Below are positions 27,842 through 36,393 of a stretch of 64,000 nt of DNA, piece after piece (within the stretch, counting starts at the first letter, position 1; every line of letters begins with the position of its first letter). The position numbers and the translations under genes are program-made. The stretch is taken from assembly GCF_002920575.1 (NCBI RefSeq), contig NZ_PQSQ01000027.1, forward strand, positions 1 through 64,000. Reading direction: 5' to 3'. The notes under the pieces were generated by a model. It ran no database searches. It worked only from the letters and a program-made list of their open reading frames with translations, and had not been told where the DNA came from. This DNA is from Streptomyces sp. Ru73. Lineage in GTDB: Bacteria > Actinomycetota > Actinomycetes > Streptomycetales > Streptomycetaceae.

Positions 27842-28045
27842 ATGGCTGACAAGGGCGCCATGGACAAGCTCAAGGGCAAGGCCAAGGAGATGGCCGGCAA
27901 GGCCACCGGCGACCGCCGGATGAAGGGCGAGGGCAAGGCCGACCAGACCAAGGGCAAGGCGAAGGACGCCATGGACGAGGTCAAGGGCCAGGGCGAGGGC
28001 GTCAAGGACTCGCTGACCGACCGCGACCGTACCGACGAGACCTGA
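27842..28045 (+). CDS. CsbD family stress protein
   Basis: 67 residues from the ATG at 27842, preceded by GAAGGAGG. The sequence is Lys/Gly/Asp-rich and hydrophilic with repeated KGKAK and GKADQTKGKAKD motifs, which is the CsbD pattern. In Bacillus, csbD is in the general stress regulon, but the function is not known. Monocistronic, with a strong hairpin downstream. Confidence 0.88.
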   Translation: MADKGAMDKLKGKAKEMAGKATGDRRMKGEGKADQTKGKAKDAMDEVKGQGEGVKDSLTDRDRTDET

Positions 28046-28450
28046 CGCGTCCCGCACCGGCGGCCCAGCGCGCCCCGCTCCCCCGAGCGGCGGCCGCCGG
28101 GCCGTTCCGCGTCCGCTCGGGCCCCTCCACAGGTGGCTGAATCTCGCCCTCCGCTTTGCCTCCGGGGCACGCGGTCGTGCCCCGGAGGCGGAAGGGCGGC
28201 GCGGGGGTGCCCAGGAACGGCGGATCGTCGCACGGGGAAACGGAAAGATTTAGTGCAGAAACAGTCCCTGTGACGTGATCGATCCGCATGTTACTCACGG
28301 GTTCATGTCCGGGGTTCTCCGAAGTAGCCCGTTTTCGCCGGATGACCTGGGCCTATGGCAACGGTTCGGACGTTTGGCAGCCACTGCCGAATGACCGTTC
28401 TCGTGGGGTACGGTCTCGGCGCTGCTAGGAGCACCACGAGGAGCGGGTCA
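28046..28450. other. 405-base gap before the acyl-CoA synthetase gene
   Basis: Besides the hairpin at 28158-28189 it holds an AT-richer patch (28240-28300, with GATTTAGTGCAGAAACAG and ATGTTACTCACG) likely to be the promoter region for the downstream acyl-CoA synthetase gene. No gene or strong operator is seen. Confidence 0.4.
28158..28189 (+). terminator. Strong hairpin after the csbD-like gene
   Basis: GCCTCCGGGGCACG (28158-28171) pairs perfectly with CGTGCCCCGGAGGC (28176-28189) around a four-base loop. It lies about 110 bases past the csbD-like stop and ahead of the acyl-CoA synthetase. Confidence 0.7.
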
Positions 28451-30274
28451 TTGCGCGAGTACTCCGTCCCCCCACTGGCGACGGCGCCCCGTGTCGGTGG
28501 TCTGGCGGACGCCGTCTACGAGAATGCCGAGTCCGGCCCCGAGCGGGTCGCGCTCTGCCGTAAGGATGCCGCGGGACGCTGGGAGGACGTCAGCGCCGCA
28601 CGGTTCCGCGACGAGGTGATGGCGGTCGCCAAGGGCCTGCTGGCACAGGGAGTCCGGTTCGGCGACCGCGTCGGGATCATGTCGCGGACACGGTACGAGT
28701 GGACGCTGTTCGACTTCGCCCTGTGGTCGATCGGCGCCCAGCCCGTGCCGCTGTACCCGACCTCCTCCGCCGAGCAGGTCTTCTGGATGCTGCACGACTC
28801 GGCCGTCTCGTCCTGCCTGGTCGAGCACGAGGACCACGCCATGACCATCGGCTCGGTCATCGACCGGCTGCCGCACCTGCGGCTGCTGTGGCAGCTGGAC
28901 GCCGACCCGGTCGCCGAGCTGACCGAGGCCGGCCGGCACATCGAGGACGACGTGGTGCACCGGCACCGCATGGCCGTCACCCCGGACGCGCCCGCGACCA
29001 TCATCTACACCTCCGGCACCACGGGGCGCCCCAAGGGCTGCGTGATCAGCCACGCCAACTTCATGGCCGAGGCCGACAACGTCGTCGAGCGGTACGAGAA
29101 GGTCTTCCACTCCAAGCCGGGGGACGAGGCGTCCACCCTGCTCTTCCTGCCACTGGCCCACGTCTTCGGGCGGATGGTGCAGGTCGCCGCGATCCGCGGC
29201 CGGGTCAAGCTCGGCCACCAGCCGAACCTCTCGGCCACCGCGCTCCTCCCCGACCTGCAGTCCTTCAAGCCGAGCTTCATCCTCGCCGTGCCGTACATCT
29301 TCGAGAAGGTGTTCGCTGCGGCGCGCCGGAAGGCCGAGGCCGACGGCAAGGTCGGCCCGTTCGACAAGGCCGTGGACGTGGCGCGGCGGTACGCGGAGGC
29401 GATGGAGCACAAGGCCTTCGGCACCGGCTCAGGACCGGGCCCCGGGCTGCGCATGCAGCACCAGCTGTTCGACAAGCTCGTCTACAGCAAGGTGCGGGAG
29501 GCGATGGGCGGCCGGGTGCGGCACGCCATGTCGGGCGGCTCGGCGATGGAGCGCCGGCTCGGCCTCTTCTGGGAGGGCGCGGGCGTCACGATCTACGAGG
29601 GGTACGGCCTGACGGAGACCACGGCGGCCGCCACCGCCAACCCGCCGGAGCAGACCCGCTTCGGCACGGTCGGGCTGCCCATCCCGGGCACGACCGTGCA
29701 CATCGCGGACGACAACGAGATCTGGGTGCGCGGCGGCCAGGTCTTCCAGGGCTACCTGAACAACCCCAAGGCCACCGACGCCACGCTGCACGACGGCTGG
29801 CTGGCCACCGGTGACCTGGGGCAGCTGGACGAGGACGGCTACCTCACCATCATCGGCCGCAAGAAGGAGGTCCTGGTGACCTCCGGCGGCAAGACGATCT
29901 CGCCGGTGCCGCTGGAGGAGCGGGTGCGGGCGCATCCGCTGGTCGCCCAGTGCATCGTGGTCGGCAACGACCGGCCGTACGTCGCCGCGCTGGTCACGCT
30001 GGACCCGGAGGCGGTGGCGCACTGGCTGCAGATGCGCGGCAAGCCCGCGATGCCGCCGACCGACCTGGTGCGCGACCCGGACCTGGAGACCGAGATCCGG
30101 CGTGCGGTGGTGGCCGCGAACACGCTCGTCTCGCAGGCCGAGTCGATCCGCACCTTCCGGATACTGGCCAGCCAGTTCAGCGAGGAGCACGGGCTGCTCA
30201 CGCCGTCCCTGAAGCTGAAGCGCAAGGCGATCGAGACGGCGTACGAGGCCGAGGTGGCGGCGCTGTACGGGTAA
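28451..30274 (+). CDS. Long-chain fatty-acid-CoA ligase (AMP-dependent synthetase)
   Basis: 607 residues from the TTG at 28451, preceded by GAGGAGCGGG and giving the family N-terminus REYSVPPLATAPRVGGL. The adenylate-forming core motif is IIYTSGTTGRPKG (about 210-222), then YGLTETTAAATANPP, the acyl-binding core DGWLATGDLGQLDEDGYL and GRKKEVLVTSGGKTISP. It activates long-chain fatty acids to acyl-CoA with ATP, linking lipid degradation or lipid synthesis. The longer ORF start (28355) adds 32 residues without family match. Confidence 0.92.
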   Translation: MREYSVPPLATAPRVGGLADAVYENAESGPERVALCRKDAAGRWEDVSAARFRDEVMAVAKGLLAQGVRFGDRVGIMSRTRYEWTLFDFALWSIGAQPVPLYPTSSAEQVFWMLHDSAVSSCLVEHEDHAMTIGSVIDRLPHLRLLWQLDADPVAELTEAGRHIEDDVVHRHRMAVTPDAPATIIYTSGTTGRPKGCVISHANFMAEADNVVERYEKVFHSKPGDEASTLLFLPLAHVFGRMVQVAAIRGRVKLGHQPNLSATALLPDLQSFKPSFILAVPYIFEKVFAAARRKAEADGKVGPFDKAVDVARRYAEAMEHKAFGTGSGPGPGLRMQHQLFDKLVYSKVREAMGGRVRHAMSGGSAMERRLGLFWEGAGVTIYEGYGLTETTAAATANPPEQTRFGTVGLPIPGTTVHIADDNEIWVRGGQVFQGYLNNPKATDATLHDGWLATGDLGQLDEDGYLTIIGRKKEVLVTSGGKTISPVPLEERVRAHPLVAQCIVVGNDRPYVAALVTLDPEAVAHWLQMRGKPAMPPTDLVRDPDLETEIRRAVVAANTLVSQAESIRTFRILASQFSEEHGLLTPSLKLKRKAIETAYEAEVAALYG

Positions 30275-30472
30275 CGTGCGCGACGCCGTACGGGAGACGG
30301 CGAGCTGGGCGGATGACGGCGGGGCCGCGTACTGAGACGGCGGGGCTGTACGGGTGGCCGCGGGACCGCGTACGGGTGACCGCGGAACTTTCGGCGGTCG
30401 CGGGAATGCATGGGTCCGGTTGATCGTTGGATCTTGTAGAACCTGTACGCCGACCAAAGGATCGAATCGCCC

Positions 30473-31306
30473 GTGAGCAAGGTCCCCAACATCACCCTCA
30501 ACAACGGCGTCACCATGCCGCAGCTCGGCTTCGGCGTCTGGCAGATCCCGGACGACGAGGCGTTCAAGGCTGTCGGCCACGCGCTGGAGGCCGGGTACCG
30601 CAGCATCGACACCGCCGCGATCTACGGCAACGAGGAGGGCACGGGGAAGGCCCTCGCCGCGTCCGGCATCGCCCGTGACGAGCTGTTCGTCACCACCAAG
30701 CTGTGGAACTCCGAGCAGGGCTACGACTCCACCCTGCGCGCGTTCGACGCCTCGCTGGCCAAGCTGGGCCTGGACTACGTCGACCTGTACCTGATCCACT
30801 GGCCGCTGCCGGCCCGGGACACCTACGTCGACACCTACAAGGCGTTCGAGAAGATCCAGTCGGAGGGCCGCGCCAAGGCCATCGGCGTCTCCAACTTCCA
30901 GCCCCCGCACCTCCAGCGGCTGCTGAACGAGACCTCGGTCGTCCCCGCGGTCAACCAGATCGAGCTGCACCCCGAGCTCCAGCAGGCCGAGAGCCGCGCC
31001 TTCCACGCCGAGCACGGCATCGCCACCGAGGCCTGGTCCCCGCTGGGCCAGGGCAAGGGCCTCCTGGAGAACGCCACGATCGGCAAGCTCGCCGAGAAGC
31101 ACGGCAAGACCCCGGCGCAGGTCGTGCTCCGCTGGCACCTCCAGCTCGGCAACATCGTCATCCCCAAGTCCGCGACCCCGTCCCGGATCAAGGAGAACTT
31201 CGACGTCTTCGGCTTCGAGCTGGACGCCGACGACCTCCAGACCCTCGCCGGCCTCGACGCCGGCAAGCGCCTCGGCCCGGACCCGGCCACCTTCGACGTG
31301 GCCTGA
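30473..31306 (+). CDS. Aldo/keto reductase (2,5-diketo-D-gluconate reductase type)
   Basis: 277 residues from the GTG at 30473, with AAAGGATCG upstream. All AKR catalytic residues are visible: Asp46, Tyr51, Lys76 and His109 (SIDTAAIYGNEEG, FVTTKLW, YLIHWPL). The NADPH-binding loop reads IPKSATPSRIKENFDVFGFEL. It reduces aldehydes or keto-sugars with NADPH. It is monocistronic, with a 42-bp palindrome downstream. The sugar or xenobiotic substrate is not predictable. Confidence 0.93.
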   Translation: MSKVPNITLNNGVTMPQLGFGVWQIPDDEAFKAVGHALEAGYRSIDTAAIYGNEEGTGKALAASGIARDELFVTTKLWNSEQGYDSTLRAFDASLAKLGLDYVDLYLIHWPLPARDTYVDTYKAFEKIQSEGRAKAIGVSNFQPPHLQRLLNETSVVPAVNQIELHPELQQAESRAFHAEHGIATEAWSPLGQGKGLLENATIGKLAEKHGKTPAQVVLRWHLQLGNIVIPKSATPSRIKENFDVFGFELDADDLQTLAGLDAGKRLGPDPATFDVA

Positions 31307-31320
31307 GCCGAGCGCTCACC

Positions 31321-31362
31321 CAACGGCCCCGCCGCCCGGACGTCCGGGCGGCGGGGCCGTTG
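31321..31362 (+). terminator. Perfect 42-bp palindromic terminator
   Basis: CAACGGCCCCGCCGCCCGGA (31321-31340) is followed by CG and then its exact reverse complement to 31362. The 42-bp palindrome is perfect, 15 bases past the aldo/keto reductase stop, and would form a very stable hairpin. Confidence 0.85.
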
Positions 31363-31507
31363 CGGTGGCACCGGCGGTGCCCAGGAGGGCCGAGAGGAGG
31401 GGCGCACCGCGCCCACCACTCGGCCAGCCGCGACGGGGCCCGCGCGATACCGCCTCCCGGCGCGAACCGTCATACGATCTACGGCAGTCGGGAAACAGGG
31501 GGCAGGA

Positions 31508-31768
31508 ATGTCGCGGCGGGGGAAGCGGTGGCTGGTTGCGGGGTGGGGTGTGCTGGTGGTCTGCGCGGGCGGGGTGACGCTGTGGCTGAACGGCGGGGCG
31601 GACGCGCCCTCGCAGCAACCGGAGCCGGAGTTCGGGTGGTTCTCGATGTCTCCCGAGCCGCCCCCGGAACGGGAGTCGGAGCCGAAGCCGGACTTCGGGT
31701 TGTTCCCGGTGTCTCCCGAGCCGTCCCCGGTGGACGTGCTTCCCACCGGGGTCGGGTCGCTGCGCTGA
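31508..31768 (+). CDS. Small Pro/Glu-rich membrane-anchored hypothetical protein
   Basis: 86 residues from the ATG at 31508, with GGGGGCAG upstream. One N-terminal hydrophobic segment (RWLVAGWGVLVVCAGGVTLWL) precedes a hydrophilic, Pro/Glu/Ser-rich tail holding an imperfect duplication: EFGWFSMSPEPPPE and DFGLFPVSPEPSP. The hydrophobic segment could be a signal anchor. No family is recognised. Its transcription and existence as a gene are plausible but unproven. Confidence 0.5.
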   Translation: MSRRGKRWLVAGWGVLVVCAGGVTLWLNGGADAPSQQPEPEFGWFSMSPEPPPERESEPKPDFGLFPVSPEPSPVDVLPTGVGSLR

Positions 31769-31792
31769 CGGCGCGTCAGGCGCGCCTGCCGG

Positions 31793-32722
31793 TCAGTCCG
31801 CGTGGCCCGCGTGGACCGTCTGGGCCGTGAGGAGGAAGGCGTCGGGGCGGTGGGCGATGGATGCCTCGTCGGCCGGGTCGGTGAGGCGCGCGAGTACCGC
31901 GCGGTCGCTCTCGTCCAGCAGCTCGCCCCACCTCTCGGCAGCCCGGGAGAGCCGGTCGGCGACGTGGTCGCGCGCGGTGCCGTCGAGCGGTGCCGGGAGG
32001 TCGAGCAGGAAGCTGCGGCTGCCGGTGTCGCGCAGGCCCGCGGCGGCCAGCAGCGCCGGCCAGTCCTCGGCCGTCGCGCGGTGCCCCGGCAGCGCCTCCC
32101 GCATCCGCGCGAACCATTCCTCCTGGGCCGCGTCCAGCCGGGCCTGGAGGCCGGGCCGGCCGATGCCGATGTCCCGCGGCAGCACCCGCTCCGGCAGCCC
32201 GCCCTCGGCCACCGCGAGGACCCCGCCGGGCCGCAGCAGCCCGGCCAGCAGCGCCACCGCGGCCCGCTGGTCACCGACGTGGTGCAGCACCTTGCTGGTC
32301 CAGATCAGGTCGGCCGTGCCGAGCCCGTCGAGGCCGCCGGGCAGCTCGGCCTCGTGCGTACGGACCCGGTCGGCCAGCCCGAGCCGCGCGGCGCGGTCCC
32401 GGGCGCGGGCGAGCAGCGCCGGTGCCGGGTCGACCGCCACCACCTCGGCGTCCGGGAAGGCCCGCGCCAGCAGGCAGGTGAGCACGCCGGGCCCCGAGCC
32501 GACGTCCCAGATCCGGCGTACGGGGACCGTCCCCGACGCGTGTTCCTCCGTAGCGCCCAGGAGTGTGCGCAGCCAGTCGGCGGCCTGCTCGTACATCGGG
32601 GTGGCGATCTCCGCCTGGCGTTCCAGGTGCGGGGCCAGTTCGTCCCAGTCCACGTGCGCGGCATCGTGGTCGTGGCCGTGCCCGGGCCCGTGCGAGTGGT
32701 GGTGCGGATGCGCGTCGGTCAT
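31793..32722 (-). CDS. Class I SAM-dependent methyltransferase with His-rich N-terminus
   Basis: 309 residues from the ATG at 32722. The first 20 residues are HPHHHSHGPGHGHDHD-like, a potential metal-binding stretch, unusual for a methyltransferase. The SAM fold follows (about 75-200): IWDVGSGPGVLTCLLARAFP (motif I), VVAVDPAPALL (motif II), LIWTSKVLHHVGDQRAAV and LLRPGGVLAVAE. No closer substrate family is recognised. It lies 48 bases downstream of the Asp23 operon on the same strand, and a link with it is speculative. Confidence 0.85.
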   Translation of the reverse strand: MTDAHPHHHSHGPGHGHDHDAAHVDWDELAPHLERQAEIATPMYEQAADWLRTLLGATEEHASGTVPVRRIWDVGSGPGVLTCLLARAFPDAEVVAVDPAPALLARARDRAARLGLADRVRTHEAELPGGLDGLGTADLIWTSKVLHHVGDQRAAVALLAGLLRPGGVLAVAEGGLPERVLPRDIGIGRPGLQARLDAAQEEWFARMREALPGHRATAEDWPALLAAAGLRDTGSRSFLLDLPAPLDGTARDHVADRLSRAAERWGELLDESDRAVLARLTDPADEASIAHRPDAFLLTAQTVHAGHAD

Positions 32723-32770
32723 GGTCCGAGCCTCGGGCACCGCGCGCCGCAGGGCAATGACCGCCGCGGC

Positions 32771-33166
32771 TCAGGCCAGGTCCGTCACGGTCACCGTCAC
32801 CGTGAGCGACGCGACGCCGTGGCGCTCCGGGCCGTCCGGCGCGAACACGCGCTGCACCGCGGCCAGCACCTCGGTACGCACCGCGCGCGTGACGTCCAGG
32901 GCCCGGTGGCCGCGGCGTACGGCGAGGTGGATGCGGAGGCGCCACAGGCCCGGCGCGTCACCCGGCTCGACGCGGACGCCCGAGACGCGCGGCCCGTCGG
33001 CGGCGGCCCGCAGCGGCACCGCGCCGCGGACGAGGTCGCCCAGGCCGGGGCGGAGGAACGCCACTCCGGAGGTGCTGCGGGCCGCCTCGGCCGCGGTCCG
33101 CTGGAGCAGCGTCCGCAGCTCCCGGTCGGTCCTGCCCGGGCCCTCGGCCCGCTGTGTCCCGCTCAT
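32771..33166 (-). CDS. Asp23/Gls24-like envelope stress protein, third gene of the sigma operon
   Basis: 131 residues. The central part SGVRVEPGDAPGLWRLRIHLAVRRGH followed by RTEVLAAVQRVF and SLTVTVTVTDL resembles an Asp23/Gls24 domain, alternating-strand type. Its start overlaps the stop of the preceding Asp23 gene by four bases (33163-33166). Probably forms a complex with the upstream Asp23 protein. The family fold is inferred from pattern and context. Confidence 0.6.
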   Translation of the reverse strand: MSGTQRAEGPGRTDRELRTLLQRTAAEAARSTSGVAFLRPGLGDLVRGAVPLRAAADGPRVSGVRVEPGDAPGLWRLRIHLAVRRGHRALDVTRAVRTEVLAAVQRVFAPDGPERHGVASLTVTVTVTDLA

Positions 33167-33753
33167 GCCCGCTCCTCCCCCGCGTCCGCGACGATGAGGT
33201 CGACGACGGCGACGTCCACGGCGGAAACGGTCATGCCGACCGCCTCGTCCGCCGCTGCCCGCACCCGCCGGCGGACCTCTTCCGCCAGTTCCGGCAGTTC
33301 CCAGGTGAGGCCCGCCGCGACCTCCAGGCTCACCGTCATCGGGCCATCGGGCGCCGTCAGGGTGACCCGGCAGCTGCCGGCGAAGACCTCGGGCAGCGTC
33401 TCGGCGGCCGCGCGGAACGCCTTCGCCGCCGCCGCCTCGGTGATCCAGGCGTCGTCCGCCGGCTCGCCCAGCGGCAGCGTGCGGCCGGGCCGCAGCTCGG
33501 TTCTGACCAGGTCCATCACCCGCGATGTGAGCCGGTCGGCGGCCGCCGCGTCCGCCGCGGCGTCACTGGCGCTCTCCCGGGCCTCCCGCACGTAGTCGTC
33601 CAGTATCCCCAGCTGCGCCAGCGCCTCCCGGCAGTGCGGGCACCCGGCCGCGTGCGGGTCGTCCGGCGACTCCTCCGCCGTCTCCCAGACCTCCGAGAGC
33701 GTGCGGCCGCAGGGCAGTGCCGGGTCCTCTTCGTACGCGTCGCCTAGCGCCAT
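33163..33753 (-). CDS. Zinc-motif plus Asp23/Gls24 fusion, candidate anti-sigma factor
   Basis: 196 residues. The N-terminus carries Cys15 and the motif HAAGCPHC, His34-x3-Cys38-x2-Cys41, the classic ZAS (zinc-binding anti-sigma) spacing. A helical linker precedes a C-terminal Asp23/Gls24 domain (about 95-190; VTLTAPDGPMTVSLEVAAGLTW). No membrane helix is present. It overlaps the sigma-factor gene by 10 bases and the next Asp23 gene by four. Anti-sigma factors usually lie right behind their sigma gene, so a cytoplasmic or redox-sensitive anti-sigma is the best guess. Confidence 0.72.
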   Translation of the reverse strand: MALGDAYEEDPALPCGRTLSEVWETAEESPDDPHAAGCPHCREALAQLGILDDYVREARESASDAAADAAAADRLTSRVMDLVRTELRPGRTLPLGEPADDAWITEAAAAKAFRAAAETLPEVFAGSCRVTLTAPDGPMTVSLEVAAGLTWELPELAEEVRRRVRAAADEAVGMTVSAVDVAVVDLIVADAGEERA

Positions 33754-34322
33754 GCGCTCATCGCCTCCGTCAGATAACGGCGTGCCCGGAAAACCCTGCC
33801 CCGCACCGCCTGGTGCGTGCTGCCGACGATCTCTGCGATCTCGTCGTAGGGCAGGCCCTGCAGTTCGCGCAGGACCCAGCAGGCGCGCTGCTCCGGGGTG
33901 AGTCCCTGCATCGCGTCACCCAGCGCCCGTACGGCCGCGTGGGACTCGGCGGCGCGCACCGGCGACGAGGCGTGCTCGGGCGCGGGCGGTTCGGGGACCG
34001 AGCCGAGGTCCTGGGTGGGGCGGCGGGCGCGGAGGATGTTGAGGCAGCGGTTGGTGACGATGCGGTACATCCACGTCGAGAACGAGGCGTCGCCGCGGAA
34101 CTCCGGGATGCGCCGCCAGGCGTTGACGAACGCGTCCTGCACGGCGTCCTCCGCGTCCGTCCTGCTGCCCAGGAGACGGGTCGCGAGGCGCAGCAGCGAC
34201 GGGCCGTGCCGCCGCACGAGCACCTCGAACGCCCCTTCGTCCCCTTCTGCGGCCCGCGCGGCCAGGAGACCATCGCCGGGTTCGGGCACCCGTCCGCTCC
34301 TTCCGTCGGTACCGCGGAACAT
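33744..34322 (-). CDS. ECF-type RNA polymerase sigma factor
   Basis: 192 residues. Region 2 is AFEVLVRRHGPSLLRLATRL ... SRTDAEDAVQDAFVNAWRRI with the pribnow-melting stretch FSTWMYRIVTNRCLNILR. Region 4 reads LTPEQRACWVLRELQGLPYDEIAEIVGSTHQAVRGRVFRARRYL. No extra C-terminal domain. It directs RNA polymerase to stress-response promoters. It is first in a three-gene overlapping operon with the zinc-motif/Asp23 protein and the second Asp23 protein. The BrkB gene is divergent, 212 bases away, and may share the promoter region. Confidence 0.93.
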   Translation of the reverse strand: MFRGTDGRSGRVPEPGDGLLAARAAEGDEGAFEVLVRRHGPSLLRLATRLLGSRTDAEDAVQDAFVNAWRRIPEFRGDASFSTWMYRIVTNRCLNILRARRPTQDLGSVPEPPAPEHASSPVRAAESHAAVRALGDAMQGLTPEQRACWVLRELQGLPYDEIAEIVGSTHQAVRGRVFRARRYLTEAMSAWR

Positions 34323-34534
34323 CCGTGCCAGGCATCACTGCCCCGGGCCCCATTGGGACACGCCTCGCGCCCGATGTCCCGGTACGGCACGCACAAAGCG
34401 CTCCGATTACGCCCATTATCCGATCCTTCGCCCGGTACGGCGGCCCGACGGAAGTACGGAGAAGCCGCGGGACGGGGCAGGATGGGGCACTGGCCGGAAG
34501 CGGAACGGCCCGTACGGAAAGGAAGACCAGCACG

Positions 34535-35533
34535 ATGGAGGTCGGCGATGAGCGCCGGGTACCCGCACAGCAGACGCCGGAGCGGGCCGGACCGGACACG
34601 GGGGCGGGGCGCTCGCTGCCGACCTGGCGCCAGTGGCGCACCGCGTTGCGCCGCACTCCGGTGTCGGTGTGGAACGACGACCTGACGGACTGGGCCGCGA
34701 GCCTGACGTACTACTCGGTGCTGGCGCTGCTGCCCGCCATGATCGTGACGGTGTCGCTGATCGGGCTGGCCGACCCGCCCGCGACGGAACAGCTGATCGC
34801 GCACATCAGCGCGCTCGCGCCGGCCCAGTCCGGCGCGACGCTGCACCGCGCGCTGGTCTCCATGTCGCACCAGCGGACCGCCGCCTGGCTGCTGGTGGGC
34901 GGCGCGACGGTCAGCGCCGTGTGGTCCTCGTGCAGCTACCTGGCGGTGTTCCGGCGGGCGCTGCACGCCATGCACCGGGTCAAGGACGACCGGCCGCCGT
35001 GGCGCAAGGCGCCGCGGATCTTCTGCACGGCGCTGGTGTTCCTCGCATCCCTGATCGCCAGCGCGGTGGCCCTGCTGGTCAGCGGGCCGCTGGCGCGGGC
35101 GATCGGCCGCGCGGTGGGCCTGGGCCGGGCCGCCGCGGCGACCTGGAACGTCGTGCAGTGGCCGCTGCTGCTGTGCCTGGCGACCGTGCTGGTGCTGGTG
35201 CTCTTCCGGTCGGGGCCGCCGGCCTCGCGCGGGGTGCGGCGCGGAGCGCCCGGCGGCGTCCTCGCGGTCCTGCTGTGGCTGGTCTCCTCGGCGGGCTTCG
35301 CGCTGTACGCGTCGGCCGTCGGCACGTTCAACCGGCTGTACGGCTCGCTCGCGGGACCGGTGGTCTTCCTGATCTGGCTGTGGTTCTCCCACCTGTCCCT
35401 GCTGACCGGCGCGCAGTTCAACGCGGAGCTGACGCGGGCGGCGCCGCAGCTCGCGCGGGGCCGGATCAGCGGGCCCCGTGGCCCGCTGCGACGGCTTCGA
35501 TCCGCTGTGCGAGGCCGAAGTCCAGGTCGGTGA
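34535..35533 (+). CDS. YihY/virulence factor BrkB family membrane protein
   Basis: 332 residues from the ATG at 34535, with AAAGGAAG upstream; the longer ORF start at 34325 has no support. Six or so membrane helices include LTYYSVLALLPAMIVTVSLIG, SLIASAVALLVSGPLAR and GPVVFLIWLWFSHLSLLTGAQFNAEL, which is the YihY signature. Function of the family is unclear; the BrkB link is to serum resistance. Its last 68 bases (35466-35533) overlap the end of the convergent pterin dehydratase gene. Confidence 0.88.
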   Translation: MEVGDERRVPAQQTPERAGPDTGAGRSLPTWRQWRTALRRTPVSVWNDDLTDWAASLTYYSVLALLPAMIVTVSLIGLADPPATEQLIAHISALAPAQSGATLHRALVSMSHQRTAAWLLVGGATVSAVWSSCSYLAVFRRALHAMHRVKDDRPPWRKAPRIFCTALVFLASLIASAVALLVSGPLARAIGRAVGLGRAAAATWNVVQWPLLLCLATVLVLVLFRSGPPASRGVRRGAPGGVLAVLLWLVSSAGFALYASAVGTFNRLYGSLAGPVVFLIWLWFSHLSLLTGAQFNAELTRAAPQLARGRISGPRGPLRRLRSAVRGRSPGR

Positions 35534-35777
35534 TCGCCCCGCCGGCGCTGTGCGTGTTCACCGCGATGGCCAGCGTGTTGTAGCCGAGCGTCTGCTCGGA
35601 GTGGTGGCCCAGCTCCTCCTGGATCTGGGCCACGTGGATGACCATCGCGGCGGCCGGCAGGTGGCTGTCGAAGCGGTACGTGCGCGTGAGCCGGCCGTCG
35701 GCCACCGTCCAGCCGGGCAGCTCAGCGAGCCGGTCCTCGATCTCCTTGTCGGTGAGCGGGTCCACCTGACCGTTCAT
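35466..35777 (-). CDS. 4a-hydroxytetrahydrobiopterin dehydratase (pterin carbinolamine dehydratase)
   Basis: 103 residues. The family pattern is seen as GHHSEQTLGYNTLAIAVNTHSAGGAITDLDFGLAQRIE; the usual HHP is HHS here. It dehydrates 4a-hydroxytetrahydropterin formed by aromatic hydroxylases. No aromatic hydroxylase is nearby; such proteins also occur as stand-alone recycling enzymes. It overlaps the end of the convergent BrkB gene by 68 bases. Confidence 0.9.
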   Translation of the reverse strand: MNGQVDPLTDKEIEDRLAELPGWTVADGRLTRTYRFDSHLPAAAMVIHVAQIQEELGHHSEQTLGYNTLAIAVNTHSAGGAITDLDFGLAQRIEAVAAGHGAR

Positions 35778-35889
35778 GCCGTGCCGCCTCTCAGCCGTCG
35801 CGTGCGTCGTTGCGTTCTGGCTTTCCCCTCCACCCTCGCACGCCGAACCCGCTTTCGCGCCAATGTGCGACCCGGCGGGGCGCCCGGTG

Positions 35890-36360
35890 TCAGCCGTCCC
35901 GGCGCGCGGCGACGAGCGCGGCGACCCGCTCGACCGCGAAGGCGTACCCCTGGACGCCGCAGCCCGCGATGACGCCGTCGGCGCGGTGCGAGACGTAGGA
36001 GTGGTGCCGGAACTCCTCGCGGTGGTGGATGTTGGAGATGTGCACCTCGATGACGGGCAGGCCGTCGCAGGTGTTCAGCGCGTCGAGGAGGGCCACCGAG
36101 GTGTGGGAGTAGGCGGCCGGGTTGATCACGATGCCGGCGTGCTCGGTGCGGGCCTCGTGGATCCAGTCGATCAGCTCGCCCTCGTGGTTGGACTGGCGGC
36201 AGTCCACGGTGCCGCCGTGGGCCGCCGCGGTCTTCGCGCACAGCGCCTCGACGTCGGCGAGGGTGTCGGAGCCGTAGATCTCCGGCTGCCGCTGGCCGAG
36301 GAGGTTCAGGTTGGGGCCGTTGAGGACGAGGATCGGGGCGGTGGCGAGGGTACGGGGCAT
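35890..36360 (-). CDS. aroQ: Type II 3-dehydroquinate dehydratase
   Basis: 156 residues, the normal size for the dodecameric type II enzyme. It converts 3-dehydroquinate to 3-dehydroshikimate in the shikimate pathway. The motif [20 protein letters not shown] holds Arg24 and the catalytic Tyr29; the active-site lid and ligands follow in [16 protein letters not shown] and [17 protein letters not shown]. No other aro genes are adjacent. Type II enzymes can also serve quinate catabolism. Confidence 0.96.
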   Translation of the reverse strand: MPRTLATAPILVLNGPNLNLLGQRQPEIYGSDTLADVEALCAKTAAAHGGTVDCRQSNHEGELIDWIHEARTEHAGIVINPAAYSHTSVALLDALNTCDGLPVIEVHISNIHHREEFRHHSYVSHRADGVIAGCGVQGYAFAVERVAALVAARRDG

Positions 36361-36393
36361 CGTGCTCTCAGCTCTCCATTCGGGGTGGCGCTG

